The translations under genes were made by a program, and so were the position numbers. Positions 25,149 to 34,068 of a stretch of DNA of 64,000 nt are shown piece after piece. Below the pieces are notes generated by a model. It searched no databases and was not told the origin of the DNA. It saw only the letters and a list, made by a program, of their open reading frames with translations. The DNA is from Flavobacterium frigidimaris (GTDB lineage Bacteria; Bacteroidota; Bacteroidia; Flavobacteriales; Flavobacteriaceae): the NCBI GenBank assembly GCA_900129595.1, contig FQWG01000005.1, positions 62,001 to 126,000 of the forward strand. Direction: 5' to 3'. Each line of letters starts with the position of its first letter. Positions within the stretch are counted from its first letter, which is position 1.

Positions 25149-27560
25149 ATGATTTTAAAGAAAATTGCAATTGCGCTTTTAGTATTGTCTTCATCAATAG
25201 CTACCGCACAACAAAAACAAGTCAGAATTGTTACCGATTTCAATAAAAATTGGAGTTTCAATTTAGGAGATCATCCAAAAGCGATTACATCTGATTTTAA
25301 TGCTACAACTTGGCGAACTCTTCAATTACCGCATGATTGGAGTATCGAAGGAGCTTTTGATAAAGACAATAAAACAAAACAGGCCCAAGGGTTTTTGCCT
25401 GCAGGAAAAGGATGGTATCGTAAAGTATTTACTGTTCCTGCCAATTGGAAAAACAAATCGGTTGCTATAGAATTTGACGGTGTTTTTAAAAATAGTGAAG
25501 TATTTATTAACGGACATTCACTGGGAATGCGACCTAATGGATATATTTCATTTGGATATGACTTATCAAAATATTTGAATTTTGGCAAAGAAAATGTGAT
25601 TGCCGTAAAAGTCGATAACGATGCACAACCCAATTCAAGATGGTATACAGGTTCAGGAATTTATAGAAATGTACGTTTGGTTGCTACCGAAAAACTGCAC
25701 GTAGGAAAGTGGGGTACTTTTGTAACAACACCGGAAGTTTCTTCTGAAAAATCAAAAATACATTTAGAAGTTACGGTTGATAATGACAATGCGGCTTCAA
25801 AAGAGTTTAAATTGGTTACTTCAATTTTAAATGCAGAAAATAAAGAAGTGGCTAGTTTTACTTCAACAGAAAAAATAAATGCCAATACATCAGAAAAAAA
25901 GATTCATGAGTTGGTTTTGAATCAGCCAAAATTGTGGAGTACAGACAGTCCGTATTTGTATAAAGTGGTGACGAAAGTTTATGATAAATCGAAATTACTG
26001 GATAATTACGAAACACCTCTGGGTTTCCGATTTTTTAATTTTGATGCTGAAAAAGGTTTTTCATTAAACGGAAAACCAACCAAAATACATGGTGTTTGTC
26101 TGCATCATGATAATGGAGCCTTGGGCGCTGTAGAAAATATTCATGCCGTAAGAAGAAAATTGACTTTGTTGAAAGAAATGGGAGCAAATGCCATTAGAAT
26201 GTCACATAATCCACATTCTCTGGAAATGATGCAACTGTGTGATGAAATGGGATTTATTGTTCAGGATGAGGCTTTTGACGTTTGGAAAAAGAAAAAAGTA
26301 ACCAATGATTACCATAAAGACTGGGATGCGTGGCACAAACAGGATTTGGAAGATTTTATTAAAAGAGACCGCAACCATCCGTCAGTGATGATGTGGAGCA
26401 TTGGTAACGAAATCAGGGAACAATTTGACAGCACTGGAATTGCAATTACGAGAGAATTAGCTAAGATTGTAAAATCTTTAGATACAACTCGTCCCGTAAC
26501 TGCAGCTTTGACAGAGAATATCATCGAGAAGAATTTTATTTATCAATCGGGTGCTTTGGATCTTTTAGGTTTCAATTACAAACACGAAGATTACAAAGAT
26601 TTTCCGGAACGTTTTAAAGGGCAGAAAATCTTAGCTTCTGAAAGTGTTTCGGCATTAGAAACACGTGGACATTATGATCTTCCGGATGGAATTAAAGCCT
26701 GGCCAACAAAACACGGCGCTCCGTTTGACGGCAATGCAGACTGGACGGTTTCGGCCTACGATCAGGTAAAATCCTATTGGGGTGCAACACACGAAGAGAA
26801 CTGGAAAACCATCAAGAAACAGGATTTCATGGCGGGAACTTTTATCTGGACAGGATTCGATTATATAGGAGAACCTGACCCATATCCGTATCCGGCACGA
26901 AGTTCTTATTTCGGAATCATCGATTTAGCCGGACTTCCAAAAGATGTCTATTATATGTACCAAAGCGAATGGACTACAAAACCGGTTTTGCATATTTTCC
27001 CGCACTGGAACTGGAAAACAGGACAGGAAGTAGAGGTTTGGGCATATTATAATAATGCAGATGAAGTTGAACTATTCCTTAATGGAAAATCACTTGGGAA
27101 GAAAGCAAAACAAAATGATGATCTGCACATTTCATGGCGCGTAAAATTCGAACCGGGAACGATAAAAGCAGTTTCCAGAAAGGCTGGAAAAGTAGTTTTA
27201 GAAAAGGAAATTCATACCGCCGGAGAAGCTTCTAAAATTGATTTAAAAGCAGATAAAACGACAATAAAAAATGATACTTATGATTTGGTTTACGTAACGG
27301 TTTCTACTGTAGATAAGGATGGGAATCTGCTTCCAAACGCTAATGATTTAATTGATTTTGAAGTTTCAGGCGGAGGAAAATTAGTTGGAGTTGATAATGG
27401 ATATCAAGCCAATCTGGATTCTTTTAAAGCCAATTCCTGTAAGTTGTTTAACGGTAAATGTATTGTGATCATTCAGTCGAATGGGAAGAAGGAGACTATT
27501 CAATTGAAAGCCAAGTCGGGGAGTTTGCAAGCTTCTGTGATTGAAGTTAAAGTGCAGTAA
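25149..27560 (+). CDS. GH2 beta-galactosidase-type enzyme
   Basis: An 803-residue secreted enzyme. I choose ATG 25149 because a normal signal peptide follows (ending SIATAQ); a TTG 30 bp upstream lies inside the palindromic repeat and adds only unrelated residues. Domains: sugar-binding jelly roll (about 30-185), Ig-like (about 190-295), TIM barrel (about 300-600), then DUF4982 and Ig-like C-terminal domains. Glu421 in SIGNEIRE is the acid/base and Glu498 in LASESVSA the nucleophile. It probably removes beta-galactose from the same glycan as the upstream GH2. Length and motifs are normal for Bacteroidota GH2 enzymes. Confidence 0.9.
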   Translation: MILKKIAIALLVLSSSIATAQQKQVRIVTDFNKNWSFNLGDHPKAITSDFNATTWRTLQLPHDWSIEGAFDKDNKTKQAQGFLPAGKGWYRKVFTVPANWKNKSVAIEFDGVFKNSEVFINGHSLGMRPNGYISFGYDLSKYLNFGKENVIAVKVDNDAQPNSRWYTGSGIYRNVRLVATEKLHVGKWGTFVTTPEVSSEKSKIHLEVTVDNDNAASKEFKLVTSILNAENKEVASFTSTEKINANTSEKKIHELVLNQPKLWSTDSPYLYKVVTKVYDKSKLLDNYETPLGFRFFNFDAEKGFSLNGKPTKIHGVCLHHDNGALGAVENIHAVRRKLTLLKEMGANAIRMSHNPHSLEMMQLCDEMGFIVQDEAFDVWKKKKVTNDYHKDWDAWHKQDLEDFIKRDRNHPSVMMWSIGNEIREQFDSTGIAITRELAKIVKSLDTTRPVTAALTENIIEKNFIYQSGALDLLGFNYKHEDYKDFPERFKGQKILASESVSALETRGHYDLPDGIKAWPTKHGAPFDGNADWTVSAYDQVKSYWGATHEENWKTIKKQDFMAGTFIWTGFDYIGEPDPYPYPARSSYFGIIDLAGLPKDVYYMYQSEWTTKPVLHIFPHWNWKTGQEVEVWAYYNNADEVELFLNGKSLGKKAKQNDDLHISWRVKFEPGTIKAVSRKAGKVVLEKEIHTAGEASKIDLKADKTTIKNDTYDLVYVTVSTVDKDGNLLPNANDLIDFEVSGGGKLVGVDNGYQANLDSFKANSCKLFNGKCIVIIQSNGKKETIQLKAKSGSLQASVIEVKVQ

Positions 27561-27592
27561 ATTTATTGCTGGTAACGCCGCGAAGTTTTTCG

Positions 27593-27658
27593 AACCATAT
27601 AAGTTATATAAGTGATTTAAGTTTTTTCTTAATGGAGTTTATATCATTTATATGGTTT
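27593..27658. repeat. Palindrome AACCATATAAG...TTATATGGTT
   Basis: Third copy of the CCATATAAG element, closing the carbohydrate block after the second GH2 gene. It lies between convergent genes, so it may also act as a bidirectional terminator; a T6 run is in the centre. Confidence 0.55.
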
Positions 27659-27670
27659 GTTTTTTTTATG

Positions 27671-28285
27671 TTAACTTATCCAGGTTTGCCAGTTTTGAAT
27701 TATTTTCCAATTACCGTTTATTTTTTTCAAATAGATGGCTCTCCCACTTCCGCAAAGGCCGGTGCAATGATAATCTAATTGAACGTAGGCGTTTTGTCGA
27801 TCAAGAGAAAAAACTGGAATTGTCATCTCGTAAAACCTAAACAGTTCAGAATTTTTTCGCTTTGTTAATGCGTTTTCAACTGTGGTTGTATTCAGCTTAT
27901 TAATGAGTTCTTTTTCAATTTTGAGTTGTTGAGGATTTGAATTTTGTTCTAATAGATATAAAGAATCTTTAGATGAAAAAAATACTTCATCTCCTATTTG
28001 ATTATTTAATAATGACGTAATATAAATGTCTCTGGGTGGAGGTGGAGGAGTTAATCCATCCTTTCTTTTTTCAGGAATATATATATTAAGCCTTCTTAGT
28101 TCACTGCAGAACATCTTAGAGTTTTTATCTTTCGAAAATACATCCAAACTATCCTGAATTATAATTGTCTTGACAATCTCGTTGATATCCTTAATTTCTT
28201 GATTAGCAATAGTAGTCTTTGCTTTTTTGTTTTGACAACTACAAAAAGCAATAATTAGAACTAAAAATAGCGTGATTTTTTTCAT
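27671..28285 (-). CDS. Hypothetical lipoprotein
   Basis: A 204-residue protein with a lipoprotein-like signal (FCSC, Cys17). The mature part starts with a charged linker. The C-terminal half (VQLDYHCTGLCGSG, then RAIYLKKINGNWKII) looks like an NTF2/SnoaL-like or similar small alpha/beta fold in which a tryptophan strand closes the sheet. I do not recognise a family. It is convergent with the GH2 gene and divergent from the DUF4272 gene, so it is probably a single-gene unit outside the carbohydrate locus. Confidence 0.6.
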   Translation of the reverse strand: MKKITLFLVLIIAFCSCQNKKAKTTIANQEIKDINEIVKTIIIQDSLDVFSKDKNSKMFCSELRRLNIYIPEKRKDGLTPPPPPRDIYITSLLNNQIGDEVFFSSKDSLYLLEQNSNPQQLKIEKELINKLNTTTVENALTKRKNSELFRFYEMTIPVFSLDRQNAYVQLDYHCTGLCGSGRAIYLKKINGNWKIIQNWQTWIS

Positions 28286-28439
28286 GTACTTTATTAATAT
28301 TACTGTATTTTACATCAAAGTAAAAGTAGAGATTTAATTTAAAAACGATACAAAGTATTTTCATGATGTCGCGATTTTGCTAACACATTTTATAGAATAA
28401 AACTTATATTAGCAGATCTAAATATATAAAAGCCGTAAA

Positions 28440-29663
28440 ATGACCTGCACTATTTATTCGCACCAAAGTGGTTTTGAAAACATTAAAGAGACCATCTTAT
28501 TGAACTTTCCAAAAGGGAATATTTCACTAAGTAAAGAAGACGAATCTGATATCATCGAATTAGAAATTAAAGAAAGCGATTCGACTCCTTCAAAAAAGAT
28601 AAAAATTTTGTATCGTGAAAGAGTTGAACCTTCCTATCAAATCCCTGAAATTAATGATTCTGCTTTAACAGCTAATCTAAAAGGGCTTTATGGTTTTGTA
28701 TACTCATTGCCGACCGTAAATAAAAAAGTCAAAGATTTATTTCTGCATAAAATAGAGACTTTAAATTCAGAGTTTACTATTATTCAGGAAGAAGGAGAAG
28801 TAGAAGAATTAAAAACGATAATAGCCAATATAGCAAACGAACTTGATGCTGTTTTATTTGTTCAGCCCGATGCAGTTATCAGCAAATCAGCCGGCCAGCA
28901 TTTTTTAGATAAAAATTTAGATTTAATTATCGACACTGAAGGAAATTGTGGAATTGAAGATTTAGATGTCAAAATCAATTCGGTTTATTTTGATGGAGAT
29001 CAGAACGAATTAGAAGAAGATCAAAAGCAAAGAAAAGAGAATAACGAAAAAATCCTCGAGGAGCATAACATCAAAATCAACAGACATTTGCCTTGCATAG
29101 AATCTGAAAACGAAACTGTAACAAGAACTCCAAAAGAAGTTGCACAGCGAGTGAGTGCTTTGGCAGTAGTAAATTTGGTGGCTTTTGGCAGTATTTCTCC
29201 GGAGGAAGCGACAGATTATTTGCAAACTTATAAACTTTGGGATTTTACAACTGAAAATGAAAAAGAATTTCTGGCGGACCCAACAGATGACAAAAAAGCA
29301 AATGAAAGCTGGAAATGCGAAGGCATCTGGGTTTTAATGTGGGCTTTGAATAAGATTGACACACTTGATTTTCCCGATGAGTTCTGCGATCTGGAAAACA
29401 TTAATCCGGATGATTATCCAGTGGGACAGGATAAAGATCCTAATATTTTTATTGATTCGATCGATTCAATACGTTCTAAAAGTGAAATTTTAGATGCCAA
29501 TGATTTGTATTACAGATTTAATTGGGCTTGTGTTGACGAAAGAATTAATGGTAGGCAGATAGAAGCAATTAATCCCGGAATCGTTTACGAAAGACAATAT
29601 GCCTTAAACTGGCTTATCAATTATATGGAGCAGGATTGGGATCATGTTACTTGCGATACCTAA
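28440..29663 (+). CDS. DUF4272 domain-containing protein
   Basis: A 407-residue cytoplasmic protein without signal. The second half matches the DUF4272 pattern: RVSALAVVNLVAFG, then a segment ending SWKCEGIWVLMWALNKID and DFPDEFCDLENINP. The first half (about 1-200) is an alpha/beta region with VLFVQPDAVISKSAGQHF, usual in longer members. The function of DUF4272 is unknown, and I infer none. It is monocistronic by layout. Confidence 0.75.
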   Translation: MTCTIYSHQSGFENIKETILLNFPKGNISLSKEDESDIIELEIKESDSTPSKKIKILYRERVEPSYQIPEINDSALTANLKGLYGFVYSLPTVNKKVKDLFLHKIETLNSEFTIIQEEGEVEELKTIIANIANELDAVLFVQPDAVISKSAGQHFLDKNLDLIIDTEGNCGIEDLDVKINSVYFDGDQNELEEDQKQRKENNEKILEEHNIKINRHLPCIESENETVTRTPKEVAQRVSALAVVNLVAFGSISPEEATDYLQTYKLWDFTTENEKEFLADPTDDKKANESWKCEGIWVLMWALNKIDTLDFPDEFCDLENINPDDYPVGQDKDPNIFIDSIDSIRSKSEILDANDLYYRFNWACVDERINGRQIEAINPGIVYERQYALNWLINYMEQDWDHVTCDT

Positions 29664-29975
29664 AATTTACGAATTAATTTAAAGTAAAAAGTGAATTTTA
29701 CCTCAAAGACTGCAACCATCTTGTCTTAAAGTATGCTTAGAAAAAAATCTTGCAAAGTCGTAAAGACACAAAGTTTTTTCTTTTTTAAGGTTTGCGAACT
29801 TTGCGTTTATCAACGTAATATTGAGCAAAATACTTAGCGCCCTTTGGGGTAAAATTGAATCACAACACTATTAAAAACAAACATTCCCCTCCAAAAAATT
29901 GAAGCGGAATGTTCTAATTAAAAAAAAAATTCAAGTTATTATCTTTACAGACTGCATACTTGCTGCTGCATATTT
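29664..29975. other. Gene-free gap with GCAAAG palindrome
   Basis: A 312-bp gap between convergent genes. It holds a diverged inverted repeat at 29749-29810 (TTGCAAAGTCGTAAAGACACAAAG facing TTTGCGAACTTTGCG), of the same family as 25011 and 33993. No ORF, tRNA or further structure is apparent. Confidence 0.5.
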
Positions 29976-31316
29976 TTAGAATACTCCAATATAATGGTTT
30001 CCAGGATTGTTGATTAATTTCGCTCCCTTGGTAACTGCTCCGGTAGGAATGTCAATAATATAAAGGTTTCCGTCTTTTCCAACAGGAGTAACTGCGATAT
30101 ATAAATCGTTTCCGTCAACAACAAAACCTTGGTATTGACCAAAATCTAAAGCCGGGTCGTAAGCAATTTCTTCTACTTTTTTAGCTGTTTTTGCATTAAG
30201 GTCAACTCTTGCTACAAATCCTTGTTCTCCTGCATCTGCATGATTATAAAGGACATAAGCAATTCCGTTTCCTGCATATCTCCAGGCATCGATATAAGAT
30301 CCTTTTACTCCAAGAGCTGAATCTAAGCTAAAGTTATAAGCGTTATCGTATTGATTGTTTTGGTTGATTCTTAAGATATAAGAACCATTTTTTGTATCTC
30401 TTTGAGTGGCCTGATAAATGTTTCCATCAGTTCCTAAAAAGCTGTTAAAACTACGGAAACCACTTGTGTCGCCAAATGCTACTGTAGAAGTAATCACCTG
30501 TGGGTTTTCTAAAGAAGGATAATCAACGATTACTGACTTAGATCCCAAACGATCAAATGTTGCTTCATTTTGCCCCGTTGTTGGATTTGTTTTACGCATC
30601 CATGTACCAATGATTAATTTGTTTCCTGCTTTGTTAAGCGTTGGTGCATCTAAACGGAAAAGGTGATGTCCTTGTGCTTCTTCCTGAGCACTTAATGCAA
30701 TTTCGTATTGTTTGTATGCCGAAATTAAAGTTTGTTGCATGTTCAATGATAAAACCGTTGCCAGTCCTCTGGTGTGTTTGTAGCTTTTGTCAGGGTTAGT
30801 TACAATTACCGGTGTTGCCACATTTACTGCGACACCTGTTTTATCTCCGTCAAAAAGTTTGTTCCATCTTGGTGATGTTCCTGCGTATTGCGAAATATTT
30901 ACAGTAGCTCCGGATTGCGCAAAATTAGCAGCTCCGTTTACTTTGTAGGTCATAAACTCACCGCCGTTTGCACCCGTGTAAGTAATATTAAAAAGCGTAC
31001 TTCCATCTACAGATGATTGTAAACGTGCAGTTCTGCTTGACTGAACAGGAGATCCTTTTCCGTAAACATCTATAGAAAAATTAGGGTTTCTTGCATCTTC
31101 TTTAGTAACAGAAAATACTTTTGTACCTCCGTTTCCGTCTCCGGGCTCAGTTTGCATCAATGCACCTGCAAGAGTGATCCAGCGACCGGGAGTTTCCGGT
31201 AATGTTGGTGCCGGATTGTCATTATTATCATTACTGCTGCAACTTGTTGTTAAGGCAAATGTGGTCAAAACCAGACCGCATGCAAACAATTTAAATGTAC
31301 TTTTTTTCATATTCAT
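29976..31316 (-). CDS. DUF4374 family lipoprotein
   Basis: A 446-residue lipoprotein (TTSC, Cys26). The body is a repeated-strand protein (ALMQTEPGDGNGGTKVFSV near the start, LYIAVTPVGKDGNLYIIDI near the end) consistent with the DUF4374 beta-propeller family. In Flavobacteria this family is usually encoded directly after a TonB-dependent receptor, as here (31-bp gap, same strand), and often near a PepSY reductase. A surface or periplasmic partner in metal or siderophore capture is inferred; no enzyme motif is seen. ATG at 31310 is an alternative start. Confidence 0.78.
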   Translation of the reverse strand: MNMKKSTFKLFACGLVLTTFALTTSCSSNDNNDNPAPTLPETPGRWITLAGALMQTEPGDGNGGTKVFSVTKEDARNPNFSIDVYGKGSPVQSSRTARLQSSVDGSTLFNITYTGANGGEFMTYKVNGAANFAQSGATVNISQYAGTSPRWNKLFDGDKTGVAVNVATPVIVTNPDKSYKHTRGLATVLSLNMQQTLISAYKQYEIALSAQEEAQGHHLFRLDAPTLNKAGNKLIIGTWMRKTNPTTGQNEATFDRLGSKSVIVDYPSLENPQVITSTVAFGDTSGFRSFNSFLGTDGNIYQATQRDTKNGSYILRINQNNQYDNAYNFSLDSALGVKGSYIDAWRYAGNGIAYVLYNHADAGEQGFVARVDLNAKTAKKVEEIAYDPALDFGQYQGFVVDGNDLYIAVTPVGKDGNLYIIDIPTGAVTKGAKLINNPGNHYIGVF

Positions 31317-31346
31317 GTATTTAAAAAAATTAATTATAATAGAGTA

Positions 31347-33743
31347 TTAGAATTTATTGAGCGTATAGTTTAATTTTAAATAAAAGGCTCTTCCGGGCTT
31401 TTGAACAGCAAAATTGTCGTATACCTGTTCGTTAAGAATATTTCGGGCATCAAAACTTACTATTATTTTTTTGTTAGGGAAAGCATAACTCAATCCTAAG
31501 TCTTGTGGAAACTGAGTAGTGGTCTTATCTATTTCAAGCCACGACGTATAAAATTCGCCTACGTAACCAAAATTGTAATACAAGTTCAGTTCAGAGTTCT
31601 TTTGTAGAATATCTTTAAAGTTATACTGAACACTTCCGTTTACGGTAAAATATGGTTCGTTAGGTAATTGTTTATTGTAGTACAGCAATACATTGCCGTT
31701 ATTGTCGTATTTACTTTTATACAATGAATTGAATTTTGACATGTTCATAGACACGAATAATCTTTTGTTATAAACATAATCAAATGAGGCTTCGAAGCCC
31801 AAAGACTGTGCTTTTCCAAGATTCGCAAAAGGTGTAGACTGTACAGCTTCATTCAGACGAATACTGATGGCACGTACAATTTTGTCTGTAGAATTTCTCC
31901 AGAATCCTGATCCTGAAAAAGATATTCTGTGTTGGTCAAAATCGTAAGGACCAAATTTTATTCCGGCATTTACATTTTTACTTTGTTCAGGTTTTAATTC
32001 AGAATTTCCTATTATGTTTTCCCCCGGTCTCCCGAATACTTCATCTTCAGAGGGTAATCGTATCGCTTTTTCTGCAGATAACGATACCATTGTTTTAGGG
32101 GTAACAAAATAAGAAGTTGCTAAACCGTATCCGAAAAATGAAGTGGTGTTTTTAGTCGCTTTTTCAATAATGGTGCTTTGCCCATTTTGAGAAAGGATTT
32201 CAGGTTTTATTTCATTTAATTTTTGTTCATAGAATTTACCAAAAACGTTGGTTCTTAAACGGGAATCAAATGCTTCCATTTCATAGGCTAATGAAGTAAC
32301 GGTTTTTTGTAAATCACGTGTTGCCTCAAAGTTGTTCTGAAATTCCGGCTTGATCAGGTCGTTATCATTTCGGTCCACCATATAAAACATATTGCTAAAC
32401 ACAATCCTGTTCTTTTCATTGATATTATAGTTCAATCCCATTCGTGAAGTCAATATATTACTTGCAATGGTATTAATCGTTGGTCCGGCCTGTTGTGCCC
32501 CGTAAGTTGATAAAATAGGTTTGCCATATAATCCCAGTGCCTTTTCTCCAAACCAATTGTAAGTCCACTTTACAGTATCATTTAATGTCTCGTTTCTTTG
32601 ACTATAAACGGTGTTTAACGTAAAGTCAAGTCCTTTTGCCAGGAAATTCTTTTTGGCATAATTCAAACTGATTGCGGTTGCATCTGCTTCAGTAAAGCGG
32701 CCTTTATAAGGTCTTGTCATGTATTGACCATGCTGAATCTGATTATGATCTTCAGAAACATTTACGCCTATTAAAAAGTTATCTGCCCACTTTACATCCG
32801 TAAAACCAGCCTCAAATCTTCCACCGTAGGATCTGTATCTATTCTCGAAACGTTTGGCCCTAACGTAATCGTAACGTCCGTCAGGAAGGATATTGTAAAC
32901 AAATTTTCCCCAAACCTCATAATCATTATCAGAGTAATTATAAAATCCGGACCCTTTTAGTGTAAAACCTGATTTGTCGCGGTATGTAGTATTAAAATTG
33001 GACTGAACGGTATTGAAAGAACCATAAGAAACAGAGGCATTCAAGGTATTTTTAGCGCCTTTTTTCAACACTACATTTATAGCTCCACCCAAGGCGTCAT
33101 CTGCCAAATGAGCAGGAGTAACACCTTTGTAAACTTCTATACGTTCGATTAATGCCGGAGGAATACTGTTTAGATTGAAAGAAGAACCGTAAGTAGAAAT
33201 TGGAATCCCGTCGATAAATACCCGGATAGAATTTCCTGTCATTCCGTTTACGTTATAGTTAACACTAGAACCTAAACCACCATTTTGTCTGATTCGAACT
33301 CCTGCAGAACGATCCAGTAAATCGTTTGTTTGCAGATTTCTCGTGGCAGCTTCTTTAGTATCAATGACATTCACAGAGAAACCTTTGTACATAATCTCTT
33401 TTTTTATGGTTTTCTTTTGAATAACAACCTCTTTTAGATTTTTAGGATCATTTTTTTCTAAAGAGATATGAATAGAATGAGAAGGGCGATTCAAATGAAT
33501 ATTGACCGTTTTTGTTTTGGCCTCTAATGAAGAAATTTCTAAAGTATAATGTCCGTAAGCCAATCCTTCGACTTGAAACTGACCATCATTATCTGTAATT
33601 GCAAATTTTTGAGTTCCTAAAACCAGTACCGAAGCTCCGGAAGCCGTTTGATGATGCGGAAAGCTTACTTTTCCGGTAATGTTTCCATTTTGTGACCAAG
33701 CCGAAAAATTGGCAAGCAAAAGAACAAGTAATAAAAATCTCAT
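31347..33743 (-). CDS. TonB-dependent outer-membrane receptor
   Basis: A 798-residue receptor. I start it at ATG 33743 (MRFLLLVLLLANFSAWSQ is a normal signal), not at the TTG 18 bp upstream. Order: carboxypeptidase-like regulatory domain (about 22-105), plug (about 115-230; VRIRQNGGLGSS, VFIDGIPI, LGGAINVVLKK) and a 22-strand barrel ending in an aromatic C-terminus. It is smaller than SusC proteins and lacks a SusD partner, which fits iron-complex or small-ligand import. The neighbouring PepSY reductase, ApbE and DUF4374 genes support a metal-uptake role. The ligand is unknown. Confidence 0.88.
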   Translation of the reverse strand: MRFLLLVLLLANFSAWSQNGNITGKVSFPHHQTASGASVLVLGTQKFAITDNDGQFQVEGLAYGHYTLEISSLEAKTKTVNIHLNRPSHSIHISLEKNDPKNLKEVVIQKKTIKKEIMYKGFSVNVIDTKEAATRNLQTNDLLDRSAGVRIRQNGGLGSSVNYNVNGMTGNSIRVFIDGIPISTYGSSFNLNSIPPALIERIEVYKGVTPAHLADDALGGAINVVLKKGAKNTLNASVSYGSFNTVQSNFNTTYRDKSGFTLKGSGFYNYSDNDYEVWGKFVYNILPDGRYDYVRAKRFENRYRSYGGRFEAGFTDVKWADNFLIGVNVSEDHNQIQHGQYMTRPYKGRFTEADATAISLNYAKKNFLAKGLDFTLNTVYSQRNETLNDTVKWTYNWFGEKALGLYGKPILSTYGAQQAGPTINTIASNILTSRMGLNYNINEKNRIVFSNMFYMVDRNDNDLIKPEFQNNFEATRDLQKTVTSLAYEMEAFDSRLRTNVFGKFYEQKLNEIKPEILSQNGQSTIIEKATKNTTSFFGYGLATSYFVTPKTMVSLSAEKAIRLPSEDEVFGRPGENIIGNSELKPEQSKNVNAGIKFGPYDFDQHRISFSGSGFWRNSTDKIVRAISIRLNEAVQSTPFANLGKAQSLGFEASFDYVYNKRLFVSMNMSKFNSLYKSKYDNNGNVLLYYNKQLPNEPYFTVNGSVQYNFKDILQKNSELNLYYNFGYVGEFYTSWLEIDKTTTQFPQDLGLSYAFPNKKIIVSFDARNILNEQVYDNFAVQKPGRAFYLKLNYTLNKF

Positions 33744-33769
33744 AATAAATTTACGTATCAATAGAAACG

Positions 33770-33777
33770 CAAACTTA
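33770..33777 (-). promoter_or_regulatory. -7 promoter element TAAGTTTG for the TonB receptor
   Basis: On the minus strand this reads TAAGTTTG, matching TAnnTTTG, 26 bp ahead of the chosen ATG. It supports the start at 33743, since the upstream TTG would fall at or before the transcript start. No obvious -33 box. Confidence 0.5.
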
Positions 33778-34068
33778 TGGTATTGTTTATATTTAATCTA
33801 AATAAACAGATTAGAAAATCATTAGAATTACATTAGAAACTCTAATGTTGGAAATAAGGGGTATTTAAATCCTTATACTGATATTAGTTAAGGGATGTTT
33901 TAGAGATAAAGGAATGTTTTCTTAATTTAAAAAATTGAGATTTCTCTCCCGATAGCTCAATGTCATTAAGCTGAAATACTGTACCGAATAAATCTCACGC
34001 AAAGTCGCCAAGCCGCCAAGTTTACACCTAAAACCTTTGCGCTTTTGCGTCTTTGCGCGATTTTTTTG
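33778..34068. other. Gap with GCAAAG palindrome between ApbE and the receptor
   Basis: Contains an inverted repeat at 33993-34060 (CTCACGCAAAGTCGCC facing CTTTTGCGTCTTTGCGCG), just after the ApbE stop. With the -7 element at 33770, it suggests the receptor/DUF4374 pair can be transcribed separately from ApbE. Nothing else is recognised. Confidence 0.5.

Noticed and set aside
31347..33743. SusC-type receptor belonging to the pectin locus
   Set aside because: It is shorter than SusC, has no SusD neighbour, lies on the opposite strand and is linked to DUF4374, ApbE and PepSY genes instead.
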